Positions 13,401 through 23,842 of a stretch of 64,000 bases of DNA are shown piece by piece. The stretch covers positions 11,780,001 to 11,844,000 of the forward strand of contig NC_088788.1 in assembly GCF_949628265.1 (NCBI RefSeq), read 5' to 3'. The position numbers and the translations under genes are program-made. Positions within the stretch are counted from its first letter, which is position 1; each line of letters opens with the position of its first letter. The DNA is from Cloeon dipterum (Eukaryota > Arthropoda > Insecta > Ephemeroptera > Baetidae). A model generated the notes under the pieces. That model searched no databases and was not told the DNA's origin. It was given only the letters and a program-made list of their open reading frames with translations.

Positions 13401-16400
13401 TTAAGGACTGGCAAGAATCTATTATCAAAATATAGGAGGCAAAAACCGTACAAGTTAGCGGCGAAAAGTGTAATTTTACCATAAAACCCATAAAACCGTT
13501 GGATTTGAAAGTTGCGCGATGTTTTAATTTCTTTGTACGCTATAATCTATAAAATGAGACTTACCTTGTTAACCGCTGGATCCAGGCCATCCGTCCGAGT
13601 CCGCGGGACGTCCGTGTTGTCCCTTACTGGCGGCGTCCAGCGTCCAATAACTTTGATTTGAACGGCGGTTGACCGTTGACGCGTTAGACAAAGAGCGAGG
13701 CAGGATTTTGTAAGTCTCTTGCTGCTGCTGCTCGCTAGTCCTGCTGCCACCGTCCGTCGCCCCTCCCCCGCTGCACAACAGAGGCAGGCGGCAGCATAGG
13801 CATTCCATGCAAGTGCGTGCATGCATGTGCAGCCGCCGCTACCACGCGCACACTAAAATCGCCCTTTTAACCCTTTTTTGTCCTTCTGACCTTTATTTTT
13901 AAATTTGCCCGTTTGTCGGTAGCATGAATTAAGACTCTTTGTGTTAGGAGATTAATTTTTTCAATCGAATTTATGATTTTTTTTACCTTTTTTTAATCTG
14001 GGCTGCTTCTTTGAAAAAAAGGCATTATAATTTTGTGTTAAATAATGCAAAAGGTTAGGGTTTAATATTAAAATTTAATCCATCGACTTAATTAAAAAAT
14101 ATTTCCCAGACAAATAATTTTTGTGATAACGATTTCAAAATATTTAACAATATGGCAGTTAATTTTCTTGATTAAATTATATGTTTCATATTTAATTTTG
14201 TGTTTTTAATTTTAAGAAAAATATCTAAGTTCTTCTCTTTTAGGGTTTTTTTACAGAATATTCTAGGAACATTAAAAAATATTTTGAATTAATCTCAGAA
14301 TGATCCATAGAATAATCTGGGGATATTCTATTAACTATATTCAAATTTCCCCTTTGGGATTATTCTAGGGATATTCTTGTAGATTAATCTCTAGATTGAC
14401 TTTAGAACATTCTAAGGTTAATCTGAATTAATTCCAGGAAAATTCTATAAATTAATTTTTTAGATTAATCTCAGAATGATTTAAAGAATAATCTGAGGAT
14501 ATTTTTTTAGATTAATCTCTAGATTGATCTTAAACATTCATAGATTAATCTCGATTAATACAGGATTAATCCTGGATCATTTTTTTGGATTAATTTTTTC
14601 GGGTAAATTTTGATTAATCTAGGAATATTCCGGATATTCCTGGGTTATATTTTTTTATGCGGGAAGAACGACTTGTGGGATTTTTAACAAACGCCAATTC
14701 AAAAATTAAATGAAACAAATTCTAGGAGAGCCAAGTGAATCTCAACCACCATCCACTCCAACCAAACCAAAAAACGATGACGCTCCTGCTGTAGAAACAA
14801 CCGAACCAACCCCAGAGACTCCTGTGGTTACGCCCAAAAAGAAGGGTCGGCCGAAGGGATCAAAGAACAAAAACAAAACGGTGCGCAAGAAAAAGAAGGG
14901 GGTGGAGATGGTCTTAGACGATGATGAAGATATTGGCAAGAAGAAGAACAAGAAGATAACAAAGAAGCTGGGAAATGAAGGAAAGAAAAAGGTGGTTGCG
15001 AAAGCAACTGAGCCGCCCCCGCCTGAAGAGAAACAACTGCCTAAGGGCCCATTGGTGAGGGTCTCGGGCGACAAAGAGACTGTGGTCAACTCAGGAAAGT
15101 CGGAGGAGGAGCTGGGCAAGAAGCCGCGCTCCTGCTTCAACGACACCGAACTCAGAACCAAGGTTTGAATATTTTGTCAGTTGAAAATACAAGTTTGTGC
15201 TTATCTTGATGTCTGCACAGGTCGCTGGAATGGGTTTCAGCTCGGCAATGGCTCAACAATATGACGCTTTTACTATAGACGAAACCTGGGTCTGCGCCTT
15301 CTGCAAAAGAGGTTCTCACCAGTATGGCTTGGGTGATCTTTTCGGTCCTTATTTCGTCCAGACGGCAAAGAAGAAAAAGAAGTTTGAAGTGTGGGTGCAC
15401 GAGTCTTGTTGCGTCTGGGCGCCTGGCGTCGGACTCGTTGGACAAAGACTTATTGGCCTGCAAGAGGCCATCTTTTCCTCAGCTGACAAGGTATTTAAAA
15501 TGATTATTATGTTTGGAATTTAAGAATGCTTGATGGGTTTTTTAGGGTCTAGTTAACTTAATATACACTAAATGAGCTTGTTTTATTACATTTTTAAACA
15601 TAAGAGCCACACTTCAAATCATTTTATATATTGTTTTATAGCCATAAACGGCTTAAATCGCCCTCAAAACAATATGTTTTATTATCAAAATAACTTTCCT
15701 GGTGTGATGAGTTTTTCTCTCCATAAACTCGAATTTATAAGATGATTTTTGACCGATTTCGTCATTTCCTGGAACCTTCAAATTCTTTCAATAGTTAAAG
15801 TTGGATAAATATTGACTACAGACCAATTAGTTGCTGCTAGTTGTCGATGCTAACCTAATTTGTAAAGATTTCAAGTCAATTACGACCTTCCCTGCACAAA
15901 GTTTATTCGCGCATTTTATTTTTACAATCTCATCCGCTATTTTAACGGAAAAATTATAATTTTTAATTAACAAAAGCCACAATTCGTGTTTAATTGAACA
16001 GCTAATTTAGCGAGTTTTAAGAGATGTAACACTTTCAAAATTCACAAAATAAAACATCTGAATTTGACATAGAAATCATTTTTTAAAGATACAAAAACGT
16101 AATTAATTGGCAATCAAAATACGATTTTTTGGTCAGAAAATCTACCTGAAAGATGGATACATTTAATTTGGAAATTCGCTCCAAAACCATCAAACAATCG
16201 TAGTTACCTTTATGTCTACTCTGCATGGAAACTAAAATTCAACCTGAAATTATAGGAGTGCGAGGTGTGCAAGAAAAAGGGAGCAATGATAGGTTGTGTG
16301 AAGAGGGGATGCGAGCGGAGAATCCATTTCCCATGCAGCGAGAACTGGTACTTGGACAAAGAGAATTTCGTTTCCTGCTGCCCGGAACATGAGGTGAGTT

Positions 16401-16402
16401 AA
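4468..16402 (+). CDS. RAI1/TCF20-like protein with AT-hook and C-terminal extended PHD finger
   Basis: A likely nuclear, chromatin-binding regulator. Exons: 4468-4492, 10277-10393, 10789-10908, 11133-11657, 14726-15162, 15221-15490 and 16256-16402, giving about 546 aa with all phases consistent. Residues 9-130 are rich in Q, P, Y and N. A KRKRRRK-type basic stretch near 150 is followed by a P/E/T-rich region. GRPKGSKNK at 303-311 is an AT-hook. Residues 431-543 form an extended PHD finger: C433/C436, the block WVHESCCVWAPG (466-477), C500/C503, C512/C517, H522/C525 and C540/H543. The order, and the end a few residues after the last His, match vertebrate RAI1 and TCF20, which are about 1,900 aa, so this is a much shorter relative. 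The exons from 11133 on are secure; the start exon is inferred. The stop at 16400 overlaps a good splice donor, so another C-terminal exon is possible. Confidence 0.78.
4493..7031. other. Intron sequence between the first exon and the nested glycosyltransferase
   Basis: CpG-rich to about 4900, then AT-rich. Short frames near 5385-5677 and 6602-6790 have no recognisable domain. No repeat family or RNA gene was identified. Confidence 0.4.
6985..6990 (-). terminator. Polyadenylation signal of the UDP-glycosyltransferase
   Basis: AATAAA on the minus strand, about 40 bases after the stop codon at 7032. It is the nearest clear signal in the expected place. Confidence 0.5.
7032..9546 (-). CDS. UDP-glycosyltransferase (UGT), complete, five exons
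   Basis: Expected to transfer a sugar from a UDP-sugar to small lipophilic molecules in the ER membrane (detoxification, pigment or hormone conjugation). Exons in coding order: 9546-9179, 8902-8461, 8394-8175, 7553-7334 and 7275-7032, all with GT-AG borders and matching phases, giving 497 aa, normal for the family. Residues 1-20 are a signal peptide. H33 in SPSHGIFNH is the usual catalytic His position. FDLIIYES follows the first splice. WVPQQDIL starts at 336, then FITHGG (351-356), E362, HGVP (366-369) and D378-Q379 of the sugar-nucleotide signature. The signature reads HGGRLS rather than the commoner HGGxNS. A membrane helix precedes the short basic tail DRKLF. An acceptor five bases upstream of the ATG implies an upstream non-coding exon. 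The gene lies antisense in the proposed first intron of the RAI1-like gene. Substrate cannot be told. Confidence 0.93.
9547..10276. other. Spacer upstream of the UGT with CpG-rich patch
   Basis: A minus-strand acceptor (TTTCAG) sits at 9552-9557, just upstream of the UGT start. The rest is AT-rich to about 9950, then CpG-rich to the next exon of the RAI1-like gene. The plus-strand ATG at 10159 is the alternative start discussed for that gene. No other gene was seen. Confidence 0.4.
11658..12476. other. Intron of the RAI1-like gene, 5' part
   Basis: AT-rich intron sequence after the donor at 11658. No coding frame, RNA gene or repeat was recognised before the foldback-type element begins. Confidence 0.4.
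13179..13267. ncRNA. MicroRNA-like hairpin (candidate)
   Basis: The arm at 13179-13206 pairs with 13241-13267 over about 27 bases, with three mismatches grouped around GCUUUGC and GAAAAUGGAA, and a loop of about 34 bases. Length, stem regularity and small internal bulges fit an animal pre-miRNA. I do not recognise a known seed. It lies in the loop of the foldback-type repeat, so it may just be a small palindromic insertion. Strand cannot be decided. Confidence 0.3.
13565..13826 (-). other. Exon-like GC-rich segment on the minus strand
   Basis: A GC-rich, CpG-rich island in AT-rich surroundings ends in a perfect minus-strand donor (AACAAG|GTAAGT, exon side ending at 13565). Two frames are open from ATGs at 13826 and 13822 (85 and about 86 codons). 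The first ends just before the donor, the second runs through it. Neither shows a domain. It could be a 5' untranslated exon, perhaps of the UGT further along the same strand, which has an unpaired acceptor before its start codon. That link is inference. Confidence 0.3.
15491..16255. other. Intron of the RAI1-like gene before its last exon
   Basis: AT-rich intron sequence between the two halves of the extended PHD finger. Nothing else was recognised in it. Confidence 0.5.
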
Positions 16403-16427
16403 AAACTGCTTTTTAATCTCAACAATA

Positions 16428-16433
16428 TTTATT
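16428..16433 (-). terminator. Polyadenylation signal of the isocitrate dehydrogenase gene
   Basis: AATAAA on the minus strand, 125 bases after the stop at 16558. Cleavage 15-30 bases further on would place this 3' end next to or over the stop codon of the convergent RAI1-like gene (16402). Confidence 0.5.
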
Positions 16434-16557
16434 TAGAAATGGAATGACAATTCCGGAATGTGAAGCTAAGTTCTAAGCACAATCTCTCAGAGGATTCCAC
16501 GAGATCCTCAAACTCTGTTGCAGAAGAAGTGACGACCCTGCGGCAGCGCCAGGCCGG

Positions 16558-18436
16558 CTAGTAGCGTTCCATGCTGCGGATGACGGCCATCGTGAATTGT
16601 TTGGTTGTGGCCTGGCCTCCGAGGTCCTTGGTGCGCACTTTGCCTGCCTTAAGAACCATCTCCACAGCATTCCTCACCATATCACCGTAATACTGAAGAT
16701 TCACATGATTCAGCAGATTGGCAGACGTGAGCAGCATCGCCGTCGGGTTAGCCACGTTCTTGCCCACGGCCTCTCCGTAGGTGTGCCTCGCGCCCTGCAT
16801 TGGAATAATTAGTGTAATCCGGTAATAACGGGACCGACGTTGATGTTACCTGTTCGAAGAGCACGCATTTGTGACTGAAACTGGCGCCGGCGACGAGTCC
16901 CGCGCCGCCCACCAGTCCAGCCGCCAAATTCGTGATGATGTTGCCGTACAGGTTTGGCATGACGCACACGTCGAATTGCCGAGGGTTCGAAACGAACTGC
17001 ATGGTGCAGTTGTCCACGATCATTGACTCAAACTTGATCTTCGGATACAACTTGGCGACCTGCGACCGAACAAAGTGGTTATTATTTTTTACAAAACCTC
17101 TGTGACAGTTAGTTGGCAGTTTGTATGAATCCACCGACTAATGAAAATAAAAAAAGCAAAAAAAAAATATCTGTAAATTTGGGAAGTTTTATTTAAATTG
17201 TCTCACCGCTTCGCAGCTCTTCAAGAAGAGACCGTCTCCGAGCTTCATGATGTTAGCCTTGTGCACAGCTGTCACTTTCTTTCGGTTGTACTTGGTTGCG
17301 TAATCGAAAGCGAACTTGGCGATGCGCTCACTGTTTTTACGGGTTACGACCTTAAGACACTCGACCACTCCCTGGAAAAATAATTAGAAATAATTTTTTT
17401 AAAAATGAAAATAAATCATTATTTTAGTTTGAAAATAGAGAATCGTCAACCAATAAAAGAACTAAACATTATTGAGACAGGTGTTTGTAGATAACATGCT
17501 ATCAAAATTGATGTGGGGCTTGTTATTGATTTGGAAATCAAGATCAATAATATAAATAAATGCGTATGTTCGCTCCAATAATTATAAGGCTATATAAGCT
17601 TTAATTTCTTTCACAATTTTCATATTATTTCCTTGAAGCCCATTCTTAAAACATTAATCATAGCACATTATGTTCCTTGATGAATTTAACTTATGAAAGA
17701 AATATGATTTCTTACCTTTACAGTTGTGTGCTCAAGCGCCGAGTACTCTCCCTCAGTTTGTTCTCTTATTATTACAGTGTCCACATTCTGATGTCTGCTG
17801 CTCCCTGGCAAGGACTTGACGTGGACAACGTGTGCGTAGAGATCCAACCTCTTTCTCAGTTTCATATTTAAAGTCTGCAACTCTCCAGTGCGGCTGTAGT
17901 CAGGCGTGGTCAGGATGCCCTTTAAGCAAATTCCATTCTTGGCGATCGAAGTGGCCACCTCTTCCAAAGGTGCTGAGAGCTCAGGGTGCACCTCGCTCAA
18001 AAAATATCTTTCAAAATCGATGGGAACTCCCGCAGCCTAAATTAGAAACGTTGTGTACTCGTTATCACATGATTAACACACACTATTAGCTGTAGTTAAG
18101 ATTTTTCACCTTGAAGACTTCAATGACCGAATCAATCAATTCCGGTCCGACACCATCCCCAGGTATTAAAGTGCAGTTCGTCCGCCCCTTAGGTTTCGAA
18201 ACTGGCGCTTGCTATAAATAATTTAAATCGTAGCATTTATAAACTTAAAATAAAAAAAATACTTACACTATACTGAGCGGATGCTACTGCGGTCGAAAAT
18301 GCGGAGTTAGCCTGAACGCCATAAGTAGCGCGTCCCTACACAAAACGAATCATCATTTTCCGCACTTTTTGATCTAGTTAATCTTTCTTACCAATTGACC
18401 GAATAGCCTGGAATACCTGAGTGCCAGGCTGGCCAT
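16558..18436 (-). CDS. Idh3b: Isocitrate dehydrogenase [NAD+] subunit beta, mitochondrial
   Basis: A subunit of the mitochondrial NAD-dependent isocitrate dehydrogenase, the TCA-cycle enzyme that makes 2-oxoglutarate. Exons in coding order: 18436-18392, 18335-18267, 18211-18110, 18036-17716, 17371-17207, 17059-16850 and 16794-16558, giving 382 aa with all phases agreeing (human IDH3B is 385). Residues 1-38, rich in A, S and R, look like a mitochondrial targeting peptide. [10 protein letters not shown] follows near 51. REQTEGEYS at 163-171, the [15 protein letters not shown] block (212-226, Lys217) and NLYGNI are family hallmarks. [16 protein letters not shown] and [13 protein letters not shown] favour beta over gamma or alpha. 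It converges with the RAI1-like gene, leaving 155 bp between stop codons. It lies downstream of the CANT1-like gene on the same strand, about 0.8 kb away, so it probably has its own promoter. Confidence 0.95.
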
Positions 18437-19226
18437 TGTAGCCGGCAGGTGTACGGCGAAAACTGGGGTGAAAAATTAATGAAGTTAGTGGCGGAGCGAA
18501 TAAAAAACAACCCACTCCCACGTGGTACCAGCTGCGCTACTAGCGTGCTGGCTGCTGCAAGCTAAAGAAGCGTCGACCGTCGACGAACTGGGTTCTCTCC
18601 TGTCAGTCGAGTTTAATGGTATGGAATGGAAGCCCCCCACCAGTTTTTACGTTTTCTCTCTCGCCGCCTCGCTTGTTGTTGCGTCAAAAACACGAATAAG
18701 AAAATAGGGCCTGAATGTTTTGCCCCTTTTATTTCGAAACAGTTTCTTATCTGCGCCAAACGCGTGTAGCTCTATTTTCCTCATAGACAAAACACGACGA
18801 GCAATTATTTCTCTTGACTGAAATTTATCTTTTTTCTCAAATGCCCTAACAATTTTTAATTTCCCCTGATTTAAACTTATCTGACACACACATTAAATTA
18901 TCAACAAAAAATAAAACCAAGAAGAGGAAAATATAAAAACTCAAAATTATCGCTATGATTCATTGATTCAGTGTGAGTGAAATCCAATAACATGACGTGT
19001 TTAAAATCAGCTAAAACGATGGCGTGCAATTTTATTGGTAGGAAATACTATAAGTGCTTATGCGTATCACATCTCAGACGAAAGATAATGCAACAAAAAG
19101 TGACATTGAAATGCAATTTTGGCCTCTCGTAAAGGTCTCTTCGAAGGCCACACTTTCTTCAACTTAAACTGTTCAAAATCCGAGTGTTCTACAAAATTTG
19201 AGCACTTCTCTTGCAGTCTGTTCTGT
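18437..19226. other. Spacer between the Idh3b start and the nucleotidase end
   Basis: Holds the short 5' region of Idh3b (both genes read on the minus strand) and the 3' untranslated region of the nucleotidase, with AATAAA on the minus strand at 19031-19036. Short frames here show no domain. Confidence 0.45.
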
Positions 19227-21797
19227 TTAAATAAACTCGATGCCTTCGAATTTCTTGTCGGCGACTTTGGTTTCCGCATAGAGCACCTCTCCTTTGACGG
19301 TGAAGACGGTGAGGTACGTGGCCGACTTCCCCTGGTCTTCCTCGGACTTGAGGGCGACGATGACCTCGTCATCGGTGCCCGGGAGGAACTTGAAGGAGGA
19401 GAAGCCGTGGCTTGGCACCAATGGCCCAACTTCGGACACCTGGATGTCCTGGAACGCGGCGTCGGCCGTGATGAGTAGGTTGGTGCCCATATGCTCGTCC
19501 TTCTCCTCGTCGTACCTCTCCTTGCTGGCTCTCCTTGGCAGGAAGAACCATCGCTTGTGGCGCTCGCTCCAATTGACTGCTTCATGGATTAAGTAGCCTG
19601 GAATGAAAACGTTTATTTTTTTAAATTTTAATTTGTTTGAGACTTTTTAGTGGATGGTTTTAATTTTTGGTTGTTAAGTTAGACAGTAATTAACGAGTTT
19701 AATTTACCAGTAGAACAATTTAATAAGCTTTATTAATAAGCATGCAAGGTTTGACAATAGAAATTAATTGAATGCAGCTTTCTCGGACAAAATATGGAAA
19801 TTTAATTTTAAAAAAAGGGAAAGTGAGTGAGACTAATAACTAGGGCTGTAAAATTTTGACAGTGCCATTGAAAAAAATCGACATAAACGTAAGATTGCCT
19901 CCAAAGTGCCAAACCATATGGGGATTCAATGTAATTTGGTGTATTAAAAGCTTTGACCATCTACTTTGCAACATAAATAACAGTTTAAAAATATCTGACT
20001 ATTTAGCGAAAAAACGTCTAATATTCTCAAAGATCCAAATCCTTTTCAAGGCAAGAAAAGTAAAATAAATCTCTAGTTTAAATTAGAAATTTTCCAAATT
20101 TATGAGGTTAGTATTGAATATATTCAAAAAATTTACGGAGATTCAAAATTCGAAAAAAATTTCTTATTGCTGCACTAATTTTACTGAATTATTTATTTAC
20201 TGGCCATACAATTTTTGGTTCCTTGTAGTTTTATTTATAATATATTTTTGTGAAACAAAAATAATGACAGGGAAGTGATAGCATCATAAATTGTTTTCAT
20301 TTTCCTGTTGTTTTTAATCAATATTTTTCCCTTTCGAGAGAATTGAAATTTCTGGTCTAGAATTCGTTTAATTATTTCAATGACGTTTAGTAGTTTTCGC
20401 AGATTTTTATGAAGTCAGCAGAATTTAATCTAGCAAAAGCAAAAAAAAGAAGGCCAATGCCTTGCAGTTTTGCCTTTCTAGAATGAGATAGTGTCAAGGG
20501 GCTGATGTTATCTTTTGCAACATTATAAAAAAAACCAAATCTCAGAGCATTATATAGAGCACCATACTTGCGTCAAAAGTGAAAAAAGTCGACAAGATTG
20601 TGTTTATCAATTTTACCATGCAGTAAAAAGGAAAAGTCCTGCTCGAACCTGCTGAAATAAAATATTTATTCCCTAAATATACGTCATGGCAAAACATCAA
20701 AATTCATTTCTAGCCAACGTGTCTAACGTCAAACAAAGATAACACATCAGCCAGTAAAATTTTCAGGCCACGTGTTTTTTAAAAAAAAAAATACTGACCT
20801 GGAAATGAGATTCCACAGGCATGTCTGATTTTCTCATAGTTCTTGCTCCAGTCGACGTGCTCGACGCCTCCATCCGGAGCAACGCGCTTGACCCACATGG
20901 GGTCGTAGTTGACCAGCTCCCCCTTGGACGTGGTCCACTCCTTGCCGAGGCCGCCCACCCAGAGGCGGCCGTTGGCGCAGGTGGCCCACTCAGACTTGAA
21001 GCCTTTGCCTGCACGGCCGTCGCCGTCGGCAAGCAATACCCATGGCACAACGCGGGGCTTTTGCCCGCCGTGGTCCAGAATTTGATAAATTACGCCAGTC
21101 CGGTCGTCGGCGGTCAATAGCTTTCCGTTAAATGTCACCAGCTCGGACAGCTCCATGCCACGGCCGCCAGCGGCCAGTTGGCCTTTGATCTACACAATAA
21201 AAACAATTTTAGAATTTAAACCAGATGAAAATTTTCAATAAAACTCACGTCTAAAGGATTTGCATCCCAGGTAACTGCTACACTCCTGCTGGCCGGCGTC
21301 CACGTCAGCCGGCCACGCAGGAACAGCGACTTCCAGGAGCGGCCGTCAGCCTCGGCGGCGGCCGTGTCCAGGTCGGCGATGATGCCGATGACGTAAGTGA
21401 GCTGCCCACGGCCAACCAGCGGCCGGGTGAGAGGGTACGACCGGTTGGGGCCTGCCTCCTCTTGCGGCGAGGGCGAGGGCGGCGGCAGCACCACGGCGGG
21501 CCGCAGGTGGCCTCGGTTGCTGGTGGAAAAGTAGAGCAGCACTAGCAGGAAGGCCCCGACGGCCACCACGGCGGCCACGAAGCGCATCTGCAGGCGGAGT
21601 GTGCTGCTGCCGACCCTGTAGGCGGGCGGCGTCAGGATCGCCTGCCTCCAGTCGACCATCAGGTCTGCTGCAAGGCCTCCATCACCACCGTGGCACCATC
21701 GCCGCTCGTAAAAGCGGCCACTTTTGCTCGAAATTGTTTTACCTGTCAAAGATTTACCGACACCGGTTAAATTTGACGATGAGAAACCGGTTTTCAT
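19227..21797 (-). CDS. Soluble calcium-activated nucleotidase (CANT1/apyrase family)
   Basis: Ca2+-dependent nucleotidase that hydrolyses UDP, GDP and other nucleotides; in animals it acts in the ER/Golgi or is secreted, and blood feeders use relatives as salivary apyrases. Exons in coding order: 21797-21249, 21189-20799 and 19597-19227, phases 0 then 1, giving 436 aa. The first ATG gives 46 extra residues. The ATG at 21659 (MVDWRQAIL...) gives 390 aa, closer to human CANT1 (401), and is the likelier start. A signal-anchor helix covers about residues 73-90 of the long form. Family blocks: [90 protein letters not shown] and the end KKFEGIEFI. The exon 1 side is strongly GC-rich. The 1.2-kb second intron is AT-rich. 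The membrane anchor argues for a Golgi-type enzyme rather than a salivary product. Confidence 0.94.
19598..20798. other. Second intron of the nucleotidase gene
   Basis: AT-rich intron sequence. A 70-codon plus-strand frame at 19856 shows no family features. No repeat was recognised. Confidence 0.5.
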
Positions 21798-22456
21798 GTT
21801 TTCAAATTAAATTAACCCTCGCTCAAGTTCAAGAAAAATCCCATTTCCAAGTTTTCTGCCTGCACTAAACAATAATTTTCTTTGAGTGTAAATCAAACAT
21901 AGTTAGGTTTGAACAAAAATTTTGTTTCATAGTTGTTGTTCATATTAACGATTTATAAAGATAATAAACAAAAACAACTGATACCGGAGGTGAGTAAAAA
22001 TACCGCACAGCTGTAAAACTTGGACCAATGCAGATGTAGTTTATGAATTCTTATTGGTCAAAGTTGTAAGATAAGCCAATCAGATCGCTAGAAGCAATCA
22101 CGTGATCAGGGTCCAGCGCAACAAAATACAAGAGTGTGCCACCGTTGGAATTCTTGAAAAATATTTTTTATTATTTATAAAAACACGTTCGTTGTAACAA
22201 AATATAATGAAACAATATTAAATAACTTGTTTTATATTATAATGAACGTCTTTTTTCCTTTTGGGGGAAAATAATTGCAAAATCGCTCTTTTGTAAATAA
22301 TGTTACGTTGGTAATAATATGATAATTCACAATGAAATTTGAAATAAAGCGGCAAAGAGTGGTGGAATTCGGCAAATTCATGCGTATCGAAACGCAAAGG
22401 TAAACGTGCTATTTCGTCGATGGAGTTTTAGCCTATTTTAATGGTTCAACGACACA
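21798..22456. promoter_or_regulatory. Shared upstream region of nucleotidase and Chibby
   Basis: The two start codons face away from each other across 659 bp (797 bp if the shorter nucleotidase start is used). No other gene fits here, so both promoters must lie within this stretch unless upstream exons exist. No clear TATA box was seen. Confidence 0.45.
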
Positions 22457-23565
22457 ATGCCTTTGCTTACGAGTGGAGGCGGTAAATTTGCACCGCCAAA
22501 AATCGATCAACGCAAGAGGAACGGCCAGGAACTCCCCACTGATGCGTCGCAACTTCCTCAAGAAGTGCAATTGAATCTTGGGGGTTGTGAGTTGATTTTT
22601 AGTGACGGACAATGGACTAGCTCAGGTGGCACAGGTAAATCCTTTTTTTAATTTTAAGATCCAAACGTTTGATAGAAGTTTCAGTGGATAATTTTATTAG
22701 ATCTTTAATATTATACACACGATGTATGACTGCAGCTCAAGCTATTTTTTTTCAATATGTGTCCATGACACTTGCAAAATTAGCCCTAAATATAAATATT
22801 ACGGATGAAACTCAATTTTTCTACTATCAAATTCAAGTTTTTCAATAATGTTATGCCTTCCTCGGCCAGAATTTCTAAATTTAATTGCACTTCTCCAGAT
22901 TGAACACTTAATTTCCCCATTTAAATTTATTGTCCAGATATTTACTTGTTAGGACAACGTCATTAATTTGCAAAAAAATACAAAATAAAATTTATTTTTC
23001 ATTTTGAACCGTTTGAATAAGTTGCAAACCTATCAATTTGGAAAGATAAACCTCATTCCTGATTTTTTTTTCTTTTTATCGCTATAAGAAGTGATGAAAA
23101 TACGATTTTGTTGATGTTGTGTGTTTATGCTGTGCCGCCTGACGAAAAAGGCGGCCGAGTTGCATACCGAGTCAGGTACTTTTCACGCCGCTCTCTTCTT
23201 GTGTCTGGCCAGGCGTGGTGCGCGGATCGAAAAAAGAGTCGGCGGCGCGTAAACTGGAAGAGGAGAACAACCTTTTGAAGGCGAAACTGGAACTAGTGAT
23301 GGACATGGTAAAGCTCCTTAAAACATTCCAAGACCGTCTGAGAGACAGTCCATTAGTATTAAAATTCTTGAAAATCTGTTGCGTTAAGTCGAGACACTAC
23401 AACCTCATTTCTGATATAATTTATATGTGTGTGTGTATTGCCAGTAAGACTTTCACAAAGAGCATTAATACCATTTTTACATTTTTGCAGTTGACAGAGC
23501 TGACGGCGCAGTCACGTTTGCAGGCCAAAGAGGTTAAAATGCTGAGAGCCAAACTGAGGAAATGA
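22457..23565 (+). CDS. cby: Chibby homolog, beta-catenin antagonist and basal-body protein
   Basis: Chibby binds beta-catenin and limits Wnt target transcription; it also works at the base of cilia. Exons 22457-22634, 23213-23307 and 23491-23565 (phases 1 and 0) give 115 aa, against 126 in human CBY1. The protein begins MPLL and has a basic, proline-containing N-terminal part with a KFAPPK motif. LNLGGCELIFSDGQW, near residues 41-54, matches the family's central block. Residues 60-115 form a leucine-rich coiled coil: KLEEENNLLKAKLELVMDM, then LTELTAQSRLQAKEVKMLR. The last residues are basic (KLRK). All three introns-to-exon joins use GT-AG. A signal AATAAA follows at 23837. It is divergent from the nucleotidase gene. 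The family call rests on motif order and the coiled coil, both visible in the translation. Confidence 0.93.
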
Positions 23566-23836
23566 GAAAAGATATCAAAGTGAAGTGCTGTTCTTTCAGC
23601 GCACCCATTGTTATCATTTTTGCCAAACTGAATATGCAATATGAATAATCTACTGGCAAACCAGAAAGCTGCTTAATATTATGCTAACGGCAACGTTTAT
23701 CTCAAGCTTTAAGCGCTACAGATATCAACTTAATGCAACTCTTCAAATTGATAAAACATCTCTAGTCATCTTGTTTTCGATTGCATTTATCATTTTCGTT
23801 TTTCTTTGATGATGCGAACATTGACTGTAATACTGT

Positions 23837-23842
23837 AATAAA
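23837..23842 (+). terminator. Polyadenylation signal of the Chibby gene
   Basis: AATAAA 272 bases after the Chibby stop codon; no earlier clear signal was seen. Confidence 0.5.

Larger units (their letters stand above)
12477..14663. repeat. Foldback-type repeat with long degenerate inverted arms
   Basis: The two outer ends are exact inverted copies: CCCGCATAAAAAAATAT at 12477-12493 and its complement at 14647-14663. Each arm (about 12477-12897 and 14250-14663) is a dense array of degenerate short units such as GGATTAATCT, AGAATATTC and TCTAGGA. The inner borders also match, with a TATTCTAGGAACA-like string in both. The loop of about 1.35 kb is not repetitive and holds a GC-rich segment. This resembles foldback elements, which have long internally repeated terminal inverted repeats. 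No transposase was seen and no convincing target-site duplication (only AA on both sides). Two related insertions in opposite orientation are the alternative. Confidence 0.6.

Noticed and set aside
19067..19585. 172-codon minus-strand frame and plus-strand frames over the nucleotidase exon
   Set aside because: Shadows of the true reading frame of the CANT1-like gene, which matches the family over its whole length.
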